From Camarhynchus parvulus (lineage: Eukaryota; Chordata; Aves; Passeriformes; Thraupidae), in NCBI RefSeq assembly GCF_901933205.1, contig NC_044600.1:62001-126000 (forward strand): a stretch of 64,000 nt of DNA. Reading direction: 5' to 3'. A model generated the notes under the pieces. The model searched no databases, had not been told where the DNA came from, and saw only the letters and a list, made by a program, of their open reading frames with translations. Position numbers and translations under genes: made by a program. This document shows, piece by piece, positions 12,590 through 24,457 of this stretch; positions within the stretch are counted from its first letter, which is position 1; every line of letters starts with the position of its first letter.

Positions 12590-15500
12590 GTAAGCAGAGA
12601 GAGAAAGTTGTCTCTGTCCCTGCTGGATTGCTGGCATGCTTTGACCTCGGGTCTGGTGAGATCTGCTCATCAGGAGGATGAACATGGTGTAAAATGGTGC
12701 TGACCACTGGATAGAGGTAGCAGTACCATTTATCTCACCCATGCTCTCATTTCTGCTTTAATTTGCCATGAGAATATGTGGGAGATCTGTTCCCCTTGCT
12801 AACAAAAAGAGAATGACCAATTGCCAAGAGACACCTGGAATAAATCTGCTATCTCACCCATGCTCTCATTTCTGCTTTAATTTGCCATGAGAATATGTGG
12901 GAGATCTGTTCTCCTTGCTAACAAAAAGAGAATGACCAATTGCCAAGAGACACCTGGAATAAATCTGCTATCTCATCCATGCTCTCATTTCTGCTTTAAT
13001 TTGCCATGAGAATATGTGGGAGATCTGTTCTCCTTGCTAACAAAAAGAGAATGAGCAATTGCCAAGAGACACCTGGAATAAATCTGCTAGCTGGTGGCTA
13101 GTCTGACGACAAGAGGGTGTGGTTTAGGCATGCAAATGGCTGTTTTAGACTGGTGGTGGTTTTTTCTGATTTTGTAGCACTTCTTAGCACTGTGACATTA
13201 ACTGAGAGAATGAAAGGTCCAGAAATAATTTTTTTTTAATGTTTCAGTGTGTTTATCAACATCTCACTTCAGGTGCAGTCGTGTAGGTTAGGGAAGAAAA
13301 GACTGGACCTTAGTACTTCCTCTGTTTTTGAAGGTACACAGTACTAGTGATCCTGTCCCATACCTGAGACAATATCTACGAAAAAGTTAAAGTCCAGAAA
13401 GACGTTTTTGAGGTTGGTATGGCTGCAGCTGCACTGCATGATGCCTAAAATCACCAATCCAAAGCTACTTTACTTCAAGCCAGAAATGACTGCCTGCTCA
13501 AGAAATATGTGCCTAAAACCCAGCATGCATTTTTCTTACCTGATACACTGATATGGTGGATGTTACTGATTTTTACATGTGTTGTTTCAACTTAAATTGA
13601 AATTTAGATGTGTGGTTTCTGATCTACAAGGGTGGAGAACAATGTTGAGCTAGAGGGGCTTTAATATTAGATGTGTTGAAGGGGACTTCACTGCATGGAG
13701 GTTGCAGGCTCTCATGAAGGAATGTGTAGAGGGTCTCTGGCAGAGGGAAATGTGACTACAGGGGTACATGGCCGAGGATCAGAGGCAGCTGAAATGCAGT
13801 CACAGGTGGCAAGAAGATTTCAGTTGCCTTCAGAGCTTGTGGCAGGGCTTCAAATCTGATCCTCCATATCTTAGTGCTACCTGTGCTGAGCTCTCTGCCC
13901 GGCTGTGTGTCTTCATGTCCAGCTGCACTTCCTCTTTACCACTTAACTGAATGTTAGGTTTTTACAAGGAACAAAAAACCAACCAAAAAAACCCAAACAG
14001 GTGTAAATATAAAAATCAGTATTTGGATGCATTTAATAATTTTCTTATTGGCTTTCTGATTTTTTTTTAATCTGAAGATCTTCGCACAATTCAGCCCCAA
14101 CCTACATGTTGTTTTGTTTTGCTGGCAATGCTTTTAGTCAATAAGTCAGTAGAAAAAAAGTTTAAACCCCTCTGAGTGGACAGGGCAGTGAGGGGCTGAG
14201 TGAGCATCCCAGCTGCCTGCTCAGGCCATTGGGGAAGGACCTGCAAAACTCCTGAGCCACCCACTGGGATTTCTGTTTCTTTAGGAAAAGTTAGAGATGG
14301 ACATTTAAATTAATTATCAAGGTGATAGAAGATAGATACTTATTGAAAAAGCAGGGCAAGCCCAATGAAGGCAAGAAATTATGAGGAGGACTCCATCTTA
14401 TCAGAAGGCTAATTAATTACTTTATTATACTATATTATTCTATATTACATTACATCTAAACTGAATCTGCACAAAGCACTCAACTCGACTGCACAGAATC
14501 TTGTGACTGTCTGCCAACAGTCCCGACACACACACATGGATTCAATTGGTCAATGAATCAAAATACTCACACCAGAATCCAATTACCAATTTCCTTCAGG
14601 TAAACAATCTTCCACAGTGCATTCCACTTGTGAACAACAAGAGGAGTAGCCATTGAGATAAGAATAGTTTTTTTCTTTCTTTTCTCTGCTTCTCTCACTG
14701 ATTCTCTCAGGTTCAGAGAATGTGAATGCCACAGATCTTTAGCAATCCTCCTGTCACCTAGCATTGCCATTCAGGGTGAGCTCCATGGGTTCAGTTCCCA
14801 GCGGATGAGGGCACAGATGCTGTGTTGGGTGTCTGGTGGGAGCTCTTGCTGCCCACGGTTTGTCTGCCCACCTCATTCCAGTGCTGAACGTCCGACCCTG
14901 AGCTTCCCAGGCTGGATTTGTTGCTGGAAGGAATGCAGCATGGCTCTGCTGCCAGCTGTTGCAGGTTTCCTACTAACATCCCATTGATCCTCCTCTCTCT
15001 CCTCTGTTGGTAGACGGAAGAGATGTTGAGCTTAAATGAAGATTACATCTTCCTGAAGAAAGTTCAGAAATGTCAGACAGCAGAAGGTCAGAAGTCGACA
15101 TTATTGGACTGTGAAAAGGTTATAAAGGGCTTCCAGAACATCCAGTGCAAGGTACATGCAGTTGGGTGGATAAAGATCCCACTGAAGAAGGAGAGGGGCT
15201 CCCAATCACACACAGAGCTTCACCCCAAGCTTTTTTTTAAACCATGGGTGCTCTTTACTTTTAGGCTGTGTAGCACATGCCCTTTTTTATACTGCATTCT
15301 TTTTACACTATATTGATATTATTGAGAAATCTCATTGATTTTTTTCCTAAAATGCTTTTGATCAGAGTACATCTAGCTGAAACATGCCATGGTGTGTTTG
15401 TGCCTTGTGGTGGGCAGGATGGAGCTACAGCCACCTTGGCACTTCTCCCTGATTCCAGTCTGAAAATAATTTATTTTCTGTTGTCTGGCACCTAGCTGCA

Positions 15501-18500
15501 GTCCTGTGCTGGGTGGCTGTGAGGATGCTTGTGGCCACCTGCCACTGGGAACACATTTCTGCCCACTTTGCCCAGGTGTCAATGACAGTGCAAGGCTTGG
15601 GCCAGGAAACAGCCCTGGCAACCAGTGAGAAGGAGCATGAGGGTGCTATGCAAATTGCCACCCCATGGACTCAGAGATGGCATCTCTAGTTGGATCAGGC
15701 TCCTCACATTTGGATGCAGAAGAGCCAATTTGCATTGCAACATGCATTGCAATGAGGTGCTCTCATCCTGCTCAGCCCTGAATTCACTGCTCTGTGGCTG
15801 TGCTGGCTGGAGTAGACAGGAGAGGAACATTTCTTCTTCATTGTCACTGCCTGATGACAACAAACTCCTCAGCTAAACCTGTCTCAGCTAAATCTTCAGG
15901 TTTGCAACAGTACCCAACAGACCACCAAAAATTGTATCTGAGGTAGGCTGTGGTCAGCAGTCCTGAAAACCCCAACTGCAGGGCAGGGGTGTACATTGGC
16001 AGCACTTACATCATGGCTCTGCCACATGAAAAGGAGATTTTTCTTGTTTGTTTATCTTATTGTTGTCAATAAACTTTACCTATCATTTTAATAATGAATA
16101 AAGCCTAAGACCATAAACCCTATAAACTCATTGCTGCAAATAGCCCATGATCATATGTGAAGCTGGGGAAGGTACAAGAGGGGCTCTCTGGCTTCAGATA
16201 TACTCTGTCATGAACTGACAGGGCTGTTGGAGTTAAATATCACCAACCTTAGCAATGACCAGAGCATCTTTTATATAGAAACTTTCAAAATCATTGATTT
16301 TGAAAAAAAAACATATATTTTTTCCGTTGTAACAGGATGGACCCCCCAAGGAGCAGCCCAAGTTTGAAATGCAGAGAGGTGAGTTTCCTGGTGTAGCCAG
16401 TGCACTCATGACTTGCTGGGGCAGGGGAAGTTCCTTGGCCTGGGAAGCGGTTTCCTTCAACAGCCCATGAGTTTCTCAGGGCATGGTGTGGAGGCAGGGT
16501 ATGGGTTGGAGTTTGGAACATCCTCGTGGGTGTAGGACTGAGCTCAGTGTGAGCTGGCAGAGGGGGACACTGGGCATGGCTGTCTCCCCAGGGCAGGCAG
16601 TTCTGGGTGTCAGAGAAGACAGTCTGAAGTTGTTGAAATTGAGCTCAAAATTAAATCTGTGGCCTTTTTACGTGGCAGGTCCTGAGCACTACGAGCATCC
16701 CCATGTGATGCACAAGAATGAAACATCTGCGGCAGGTGAGGTGTGGGCACACCCAGGTCCTGTTCCAGCGGTGGGCGAGGTGGCACCATCTCCTCCGCAG
16801 GCTTCATCCATGAGAGGCTTTACCTCAGAGGCACCTGCAGGTCTTTGCTGAGTGGAGTCCTGCCTCACTCTGGGCTGGGGGTGGAATCTGGAGATGATGT
16901 CTTTGCCTATAGAGAAACATTAAGGGCAGAAGGTGCTGCAGTCCCTGCAGAGGAGCACTGGGGAAACAGTGAGTGTCAAGGCATCAATAACACTGGCCTT
17001 TCTAAATTGCAGCAGAGAAGAGGGAGCCAATTGCAGTTCACCTGGCAGGTCAGCAGAGCAACAAGGCGGGCTCAGGTAAGACAGACTCACTTGGTCCTAC
17101 CTTGACCAGGGAGCCAGAGGGACACAGCAGTGTGCATTCCCAGTCCTGCCCTGTGGCTCTCTAAGGGTGGGGAACGGGACAGAACAACTCCAGCACAAAA
17201 ATGTGTCCCCAAAACACAGCAAACCTCCCAGTGGTCACGTCGCCACGTGCTCCTGTGCCATGTGGGGTTCACACATCCCAATTGTCCTCAGTAGCCCTAT
17301 GTGTGCCTTCCTAGAAATGCACCACAAGGGCTTAATCTTTCCAGTGTTTTTTATGAGTGGAAAACTTTTTAGCTTTGTATTTAAGGAAAGCAACCTCCTA
17401 TTTTTCTTTTGTTCTTAAAATAGATATTTTTGCTCTCCTGGCCATCTCTTGCTAGGGTGGCTGCTGCTGGAGGGCTCTGCTTGTATTTGCATCTGCTGAT
17501 TTAATCCTCTTCTCACCCATAGTGCTCCTGGTAGTAAGATGGGTGAGCTGAGGGCTTTACAGTCGCAACATAGGGCTCCAAACTGGTTTAGTCAAGGTGT
17601 AATTATTCACAGCCATGGCCACATCAGGTTTGAGAGAAACGCCTGAGTCCTTTTGCATCCCAGTGTATCGGCTGTGGTTGCTCTTGCTGCTCTGTCCCTC
17701 AGCTTGGCCTTAGCTTAGGGACTTCCCACAACAGCAAGGCTTACCAAAGTGAGTATGAGCTTGCACAGTCAGTCACTCCGTCTGACAAGGACAAGAATTT
17801 CACAATCTAAGCACTTCTGATTTAATTCTGGAGTAACTGACAGTAATCGGCAACTGCTCTTTCCGTCTCTGATGCAACATTTCACCGGTGCTCAGTCTAC
17901 CTGTGGAAAGCTTAGTGCTAGATAAGATCAGAGAAGTGAGAAACTTGCTGTATTTTAAAACTCCCTGCTCAAACACTTGTTGAGCCTATAAAGCAGAGTC
18001 CAGAGAGCAGCAGTTGCCTGGAGCTCAACTCTGTGTGGGGAAATATCCCTGTGGGATGCTTGGTCAGGGCCCATGGGCTTCGTGGCTCCTCCAGGACTAC
18101 CCATGGCACACTGTCTCTGGGCTGGGGTAGTCAAACCCATTATTCCCCTTGGAGCCAAGTTGCTCCCCCTGGCTGTTCTTCCAGGTGTCTCTGTAGGCTG
18201 GGGAAAGCAGACATCCAAATTGCAGAGGTCATAGCTGAGCTCAGCCCCTACAGCCATGGCTTCCAGGTCTCTGTATAGGCTTATCTGCATTAACCACATG
18301 AGCTACTGTGATGACACCAAACGTGTCCCAAAATCCATGGCATCACCTGATCTGTGTGGGCCGTGGTCCTGGCAATGGGAAACAGCGCTCATTGTGCTAA
18401 GCCCTTGCAGCTCTGCACTTAGGTGGGGATAGCAACTGTGCAATGTTAATTTTTGTACTTCCTTGGTAAAGCCTTGCCATCTCCAGAGGCCAAAAGGAGG

Positions 18501-19375
18501 AAGGACTCTAGAGGAAAGGCAGCCCCCAGATGGAAAAAAACTGGGATCGAAGGCTCTTAAGAGCAGAGTTGCAGCATATTTTCGTAGTGCTCTGAGGGTT
18601 TGAAGGGTGTCCCACTGAAGTCCATGAAGGCAGCAAATGGAAGTGACACTGTTTGGTCTGTTGTGGTAAACACAAGCAATCCTCCTCCCAAAGCATTTCC
18701 ACTTGGCTGGATGAAGGAAGCTAAATGTACCTCCACTCACGTATCCAGTCAAGGCTGACAAAGCCAGTGATCAGCAAACAAGGGTTAAATCTGCTCTGGC
18801 CTTGGGGAAGGGTCCCTGCTCCCCTGGGCTGGGGAGGGTGTCCTCGGCTGGGTACCCCGCTAACTGCACCTCACAGACAGACAGAGGCTTTGAGGCCAGA
18901 TGTCTGTGGGTGTCCCCCCAAATCAGCCTGCCAAACTGGAAGTCTCCTTCTCTGATCTCACCTGCCATGCTCTCTCCCTACAGTGCTGGAGTGGAGGGAG
19001 ACCATGTATGGCCCCACAAACAGCTTGATATCCAACAAGGAGGGGAAACTGAAGGTGAAGGAAGCAGGGCTCTACTACATCTACTCCCAAGTCAGTTTCT
19101 GCACCCCAGAAGTGTCTTTGGCACCCTTCACCCTCTATATTTATTTACATATCCCCAAAGAAGAGGACCGGCTCTTGCTGAAAGGACAAAGGACACAGAC
19201 CTCCTTGAAGACACATGAAGAAAAACACTTGAAGACTGTCTGTGCACTCCAGTCCATCCGTGTGGGAGGTGTCTTCAACCTCAGGGAAGATGACATGGTC
19301 TTTGTCAATGTGACAGACTCCACAAAAGTGAGGTACAGCCACGGCAACACCTACTTTGGCATCTTCAAGCTGTAG
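12434..19375 (+). CDS. CD40LG: CD40 ligand (TNFSF5/CD154), complete, six exons
   Basis: Type II membrane TNF-family cytokine of activated T cells; it binds CD40 on B cells and antigen-presenting cells to drive class switching and activation. Exons: 12434-12589, 15014-15151, 16336-16378, 16679-16735, 17013-17075, 18984-19375, giving 282 aa with every junction in frame. Residues 1-22 are cytoplasmic, about 23-46 are the membrane anchor, 47-136 form the stalk, and 137-282 form the TNF homology domain ending FGIFKL. C192 and C239 match the disulfide pair of the family. N-glycosylation sequons are NET at 126 and NVT at 261. The start is the first in-frame ATG, with A at -3. Human CD40LG has five exons; the extra one here is exon 4. 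Identity is certain from the anchor (VVQTIGTVLFCLYLH) and the GLYYIYSQVSFC motif. Confidence 0.96.
12731..13087. repeat. Three tandem 119-bp units in CD40LG intron 1
   Basis: Units at 12731-12849, 12850-12968 and 12969-13087 begin TATCTCACCC (TATCTCATCC in the third) and end AATAAATCTGC. They differ by only a few substitutions, so the expansion is young. The first unit begins about 140 bp after the exon 1 donor. Each unit carries an AATAAA hexamer (12839, 12958, 13077). Confidence 0.97.
15014..15151 (+). CDS. CD40LG: CD40LG exon 2: extracellular stalk
   Basis: 46 codons (TEEMLSLNEDYIFL... to NIQCK), acceptor ttggtag, donor gtacat, phase 0 at both ends. The stalk contains three cysteines (in QKCQ, LDCEK and IQCK), as in bird CD40 ligands. 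Confidence 0.94.
16336..16378 (+). CDS. CD40LG: CD40LG exon 3: stalk
   Basis: 43 nt encoding DGPPKEQPKFEMQR plus one base, acceptor aacag, donor gtgagt; it enters phase 0 and leaves phase 1. KFEMQRG aligns with the FEMQKG end of human exon 3. Confidence 0.92.
16679..16735 (+). CDS. CD40LG: CD40LG exon 4: extra histidine-rich stalk exon
   Basis: 57 nt with phase 1 at both ends, acceptor gtggcag, donor gtgagg. It encodes PEHYEHPHVMHKNETSAA, with four histidines in nine residues and a NET N-glycosylation sequon. The five-exon human gene has no counterpart between its exons 3 and 4. Because the exon is symmetric, skipping it would keep frame. Confidence 0.9.
17013..17075 (+). CDS. CD40LG: CD40LG exon 5: start of the TNF domain
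   Basis: 63 nt, phase 1 at both ends, the same length as human exon 4. It encodes AEKREPIAVHLAGQQSNKAGS, with the conserved PIAxH strand. The acceptor is a CAGCAG tandem, so position 17016 is an in-frame alternative start that drops one alanine. Confidence 0.93.
18984..19375 (+). CDS. CD40LG: CD40LG exon 6: TNF homology domain and stop
   Basis: 392 nt encoding residues 153-282, then TAG. It holds the core beta-sandwich (GLYYIYSQVSFC, FTLYIYL, VCALQSI), the cysteine pair C192/C239 and the N261 sequon, ending in NTYFGIFKL. The receptor-contact loop after VLEW differs from human (RETMYG in place of AEKGYY), as expected for birds. Confidence 0.97.
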
Positions 19376-19446
19376 TGAGGAAAGGGCTGTCCTGAGCTGG
19401 GAATTCAGTCCAACCTTCTTGAACAAAGTGCCTTTCCCTTTTCACC

Positions 19447-19510
19447 TTATTTATGCTCCTCTGCCTCTCTGTTTTTCTTGTTTCTTAATTTGTATAGTTT
19501 GTTATTTATT
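19447..19510 (+). promoter_or_regulatory. CD40LG: AU-rich and CU-rich mRNA-stability elements
   Basis: TTATTTAT at 19447-19454 and TTATTTATT at 19502-19510 are AU-rich elements. Between them, 19455-19492 is strongly pyrimidine-rich (CTCCTCTGCCTCTCTG, then TTTTTCTTGTTTCTT). Cytokine transcripts are destabilised through AREs, and human CD40LG mRNA is stabilised through a CU-rich 3' UTR region bound by PTB. Function here is inferred from motif and position. Confidence 0.55.
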
Positions 19511-19814
19511 AATGAGGGCCAAGGGGCCCTGAGAACACAAATGGAACAAAGTTTGAAGCTGTTCTTATTTGCTTTCAGTTTTTATTCTTTCGCAGCCAGT
19601 GATTTGGTACATGCTGGTGTTGCGTGTCTGGGTCCACCACACCCCACATTCCTGGCAGGGTCGATGTCCCTGTTATGTCATAAGAGCTTTGTTTTCCAAA
19701 CTCTGCCATCAATGTTTCTTTCCTAAAGATGTACGGTGGCTCAGGGCGCTTCAGCCAAGCTGGGTTCATGCATATCTCCGGCACCAATCTGCTTACAAAC
19801 ATCAATGGAAAAAC

Positions 19815-19820
19815 ATTAAA
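19815..19820 (+). terminator. CD40LG: Candidate CD40LG poly(A) signal (ATTAAA)
   Basis: ATTAAA lies 440 nt after the stop codon; no AATAAA occurs between the stop and this site. The cleavage site itself cannot be read from sequence. Confidence 0.45.
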
Positions 19821-22572
19821 AGGCTTAGGAACATCTTCTCTAAAGGAATCAGTAAGTCCAGCACTGTCATTGCATGGTAGCTGCTGGTGAGGCAATGTTG
19901 CCACTCCAGCTGTCGGCTGTATCTGGAGAACCCCCTTTTTTCCATCCATGCCTGTCAGTGAAACTCAACCACCTTCCTCAGGGTGGCACTGCTTTGGCTG
20001 GGTTCATACTTGGTGACAGTCGCTCCACACCAGAGGGGTGATTGGTGGCTGAGGGAGGACTGCAGATTTCAAGGCAGAGAGAAAGTAGGGCACTAGTGGT
20101 GGTCTGCTCTTGGTGACCTGAATCAGTTCACCAGACTGTCCTCCCACCTCTGCAGGCAGAGGAACCTTTGCCTGTGGACAGTTTCATTACCCTGTGGAAG
20201 GGGCACTGGGCACCACCATCAAAATTGGAACTGCATCTTCTCCTGAGACCCCTCCTACCCAAGGAGGAGGACCGGAAAACCACAGGGGTGGCAGAACCAC
20301 CTACTTCTTCCCTCCAAGACATGTGCAGAGCATCTTCTGACTGTCCTCAGTGAGGATATGTCCACAGAGGCATTTTTTCTGGAGCTCCAGGAAAGCAGGA
20401 CTGTGCAGATGCCCCCTTGGGCAGGGGGTACCTGCGTGACACTGCACACTAGGGTCTTCCCAGCCCTATTCTCCAGCTTGGTCTGCAGGGAAGGCGATCA
20501 GAGCACAAGGACATTGATTGCATTTTAAAAAACATTTGAAGATGATGCATGTGACAAGCCTGGGGCTTTTGGTTATACAGGTCACACATAGAGTGTCAAA
20601 GTTTGGAAATAATCTTGGATGCCAACAAGTTTGCAAATGAAAGAGCTTCTAGATTTGGACAGCCTTTAGGCTTTGTTGTGCTGGAGGCTGCAGGTCTAGT
20701 CCTAACATAGTGCCCAAATGCCACCACTGGTGGGACAGAAAGGGCATTCCTTGCACAGCTCATTGCAGAGCTTGGTGCCCAGCACAGCCCCCTTCAAAAG
20801 CAGTAGAGCTCAGGGACTGTTTGGTTTCACAATAATTTAGTAAGTATTTTTTGGATGTTCTCCAAAACTAACTTTTTTAGGGGATGGACCACTCTTGTCT
20901 GACATCTTGTATGAAGATTATTTATTTAACTAAACCCATCTTATATTTGTAACCAGAGAGACTGAGTGCCAGACGACTGTGAATTATGCTGTGTTTTGCA
21001 ACATAATTCAGTGTTCGTGGTTCCCCCTTCCACAGTGTGGGGTTTCTTCCACTGATCATCCCACAATTAATACAGTTTATGGATTCAGACATAGGTGGCT
21101 CTGTATGTTTTGAACACTGCTCACCCTTCCCAAATCCAGGCTGAGATTTCACAGGGTCCTGCTTGGGGGTCTGGGGACCAAGAGGGCTGTGGGGTGGCAC
21201 TGGGGGGTTACAGTGGGTACAACCAGTCCCAGAAGCCTCCAGGGGCAGCCATTCCACCATGCTCCTTGGGGCATGTTGAGGTGCCACGGCCAGGCAACAC
21301 TAGGGACATTTTGGCAGCAGGAGGAAACAGAGAGCCCCTGTCCTGGGCAGGCAGTGAGACACCAAGGCTGAAGCCCCTAGCACAGCAATGAAACAGAGGG
21401 GTGGGGACTAGTTTTAATGGGATTTAGGACATCTGACTGAAAGAGGATAATTCCTGCCTGTCCTGAGGTCATGGAGCCTGCAGGGATGTCTCTGCTTCAG
21501 AGCAGAGGGATGGATGCTGCACGTGCTGTGTGTGCGGCTGGGCAGCTGCTGCTTCCCAGGGTGCCCTGTGGTAGTGTGACCACATCTTCCTGCTCCTGCT
21601 GAAACACAGCCAGCCCTGTGGGCCAGGCTCCTGGAGGCAGTGCTGGGCTGCCTGAAGAACCACAAACCTCCACAGGGGAGGTGGAGGTGCTCGGTCATGG
21701 TGGGAGTGTGGGTGGGAGCTACAGGAGAAACCAAAAATGGTGCAAACTAGCATGGTCTGACACGGGGGAAGAAGCTTGGAGCAAGTGAATGGGGAGGAGA
21801 GAGCTGTGAGAGCTGTGTGTGTGGCCAAAAACGAGGAGTAGAAAACCTGCTCATCATAGGCAAGGAGAAACTGTGATCAGTGCACACTTTGAAGCCTCCT
21901 GCAGCCTCCAGTCTCAATGGCCAGGAGCACCTGCCAGAGACTTTGGGCTGGGCTGTGGTCCCCAGCCCAGATCACTGAGCAGGGATCCAGAAGCTGCAAA
22001 TTGCATGGTTGAGGAAAACAAAGAGGGGAGGAGAAAAACAGTCATTAAAGAAGTCCATAAATTCTGCAGCAAGGGCAGCAAATGCCAGCTGTCATCTCTC
22101 CTGCCTGTGGGTTGCCTGACCAAGTCCAGCCCCTGGCCCCAGAGCTGCCTTTCTCAGGGCTTTTGTTTCTTGCCTCTGTTTCTTGACTTGCCAAAAATAG
22201 CCCATGGGATTCAGATGTGAGGTAGTGTGTGAGAGGGGACGAGAGGCAATTGCTGCCATTCCGCTGTGTCCTCCTCCCCCAGCCCTGCCTGTTGCCATAG
22301 CTGGCACTGTTTGCTCTCCCCATGGAAAGTTTAAAGGTTGTCAATACATTGATTTTTTCCTTGACGTGAGGCCTCTATGCAAGTCCTCAGGCTGTGGATT
22401 TTACCGTTTCCAAACTGATTTTTGTTCTGAGTTAAGGGGTTGAGAGGGTAATGAGTTTGCAGGGCACATCAGCAGGACTGACACACGGCGTGATGGATGA
22501 GCAGTGCTGCCCAGGCAGCAGCATGGTCATCTGCTGGGAGAGGTGTTTGTATGGTTCAATACACACTGATCT

Positions 22573-22620
22573 CACACACAAAAAAAATATATAGATAGAT
22601 ATAGATATATACATGTTTTT

Positions 22621-22656
<36 letters not shown>

Positions 22657-22660
22657 CACA
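22573..22660. repeat. TA/GATA/CA microsatellite
   Basis: An A-run followed by TATA and GATA units, a long (TA)n block at 22618-22652, and a short (CA)n end. It directly abuts a CR1 fragment on its right. Confidence 0.9.
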
Positions 22661-22825
22661 TCCAAGGTTGCTCCAAGCCACATCCAACTTGGCCTGGAAT
22701 CCTTCCAGGGATAGGGCAGCCATAGCTTCTCTGGGTAACCTGTTCTAGGGCCTCACCCCCCTCATAGGGAAGAATGAGGCTTTCTAATATCCTATTTAAG
22801 CCTGCCCTCTGGAAGTTTCGGACTT
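22661..22825 (-). mobile_element. CR1 LINE fragment
   Basis: Reading the + strand, GTTGCTCCAAGCCACATCCA, then CTTCCAGGGATAGGGCAGCC and TCTCTGGGTAACCTGTTC match the complement of the avian CR1 3' region. The element therefore points along the - strand. It is 5'-truncated and diverged. Confidence 0.85.
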
Positions 22826-23468
22826 CAGTGTTTTTCCATGATGCACCCAAGGCTAGTGTTTCTTTTTTGCCTTGTTCTTTTTCCTACTCTGAAGGCTGTG
22901 TTTGGGGAAGGAGAGGAGGGTCCAGCCCTCCTGCCCTTGATCTTCCACTTCTGCTGTGGGCTGAGACCACAGACCATGGTACATCTCCACCAAAGAGTTA
23001 AAAAACTCCCAGTCTGCAGGAGACGTCTTGTCCAAGTGGTGGTAGACCAAAGGAAATCCTGTCACCACACCTAATTGCCAGAAAAAAACACACACTAACT
23101 AAAAAAACATAAAATCTCAAACAGGCAGGAAGTCACTTATCTACAGCAACTGCCTGGTGCAGCAGAGCAGTCTGTTTTCCATAAAGCATCCTTGTGAACA
23201 GAGTGCACGTGGAGCCTGAGGGATGGAAATGCATCTCTTGACCAGGGACCAGGTGCTCTTGGCCCACTGCAGGTATGGATGACAATGGGAGCAACAGTTC
23301 AAGTGCCAGCATCACCTTTCATACCAGTATTCCTACCAGTAAATCAGAGAGGTATGATGCTGCCATGGCATTTTGAGGAAATCAGTGATGCCCAGAGCAA
23401 GCACTGGCTTTGCTTTCATGGCAGAAACACAGGAAGCAGCTCCAAGGGCTAAGAAGTGACTTTTATCC

Positions 23469-23474
23469 TTTATT
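23469..23474 (-). terminator. ARHGEF6: Distal ARHGEF6 poly(A) signal (AATAAA)
   Basis: The + strand TTTATT reads AATAAA on the gene strand. A GU-rich piece (CCTGTGTTTCTG) follows about 50 nt downstream. It is the last such hexamer before the spacer. Confidence 0.5.
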
Positions 23475-24431
23475 TGTTGAAAATGTCAATTAAAAAACTG
23501 TTCAAAATAAAAACATGTTAGAAAAGTTGAACTTGCATAAGTAGTTTACAGTAAATAAACCTACATGACAAAGATACACTGGAAGGCAGCTGACACAACA
23601 TCCATCTAAAGACAGACTCACTGGAACCTATTTACAAAGCACTGTAAACAAAGTAAATATGGAAACATTGCTGTCCATCTGGCATGGCTTCTTTTCCTTT
23701 TTATTTTATTTTCTTGTCTTTTTTTGGCTTCTAGCTCTTGACAAACGCTTGATCCAAAAAGTCCCAGTGTGCCCTCCATCACGTTACATCTCACAAACAT
23801 GAATATGTACATAGAGCACGGGTTTCAACTGAGCCTGGGGGCAGCGAGGACACATTTCCACCCTCTCCCTGCAGTGTCAGTGGCCCTTGGTTTGCTCTGC
23901 ATGTCAGCAGCCTAGTCCCCAGGCCAGCTTGGAGCAGGCAGCAGGGCCAGGCAGTACCGAGGGGTCTGGGCATGGCCTCCCTGAGCAGCAGTAAGTGCAG
24001 CAAAGGTCCTACTCCTGGAAAACAATTCACAAGCACAGCAGGGCTTGACTGCTGATCAAATCGCTCAACTGTGTGCCCAGGGAGGGATGTGGGGAGCTGC
24101 TATCTGGCTGGGATGCTCTGGGGATGGCAAATGTAACCAGACCTCTGTTTTGCTCCAGAAATAGAATTTGCTCTAGAAACTCTTTAAAGAGGGTTTCTTA
24201 TTACACTCCTTGAGATGTTTTGGAGTTTGTATCTCCCGAAACACGATTTGCAATGTCCTGGCTGAATTTTAATGGCAAGGAGAGAGTTGTAATTATTGCC
24301 TCTGTTATGTCCTTCACAACCAACATAATGGTGTGACTGTAATGAGCTGTGGTGCCTTTGCACACCCTGGGACCATGCTGCCCTGTGAGATAAATAAGAC
24401 ATAATTAACAGGTTATTTTTATAATACTGTT

Positions 24432-24457
24432 AAGGAAGGAAGGAAGGAAGGAAGGAA
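24432..24457. repeat. (AAGG)n microsatellite in ARHGEF6 3' UTR
   Basis: About six perfect AAGG/GGAA tetranucleotides. On the ARHGEF6 strand it reads CCTT repeats and would be transcribed in the long 3' UTR. Confidence 0.9.

Larger units (their letters stand above)
19376..19840 (+). other. CD40LG: CD40LG 3' UTR (end inferred)
   Basis: Sequence after the stop up to just beyond ATTAAA at 19815-19820, the first plausible poly(A) hexamer. It is short for the family (human about 1 kb), so a more distal end is possible. It contains AU-rich and pyrimidine-rich segments described separately. Confidence 0.5.
19841..23449. other. Spacer between the convergent genes
   Basis: I recognise no gene here. 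The stretch contains a TA/CA microsatellite and a CR1 fragment (listed separately). The remainder is single-copy-looking, non-coding DNA. The true boundaries depend on the two poly(A) sites, which are inferred. Confidence 0.6.
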
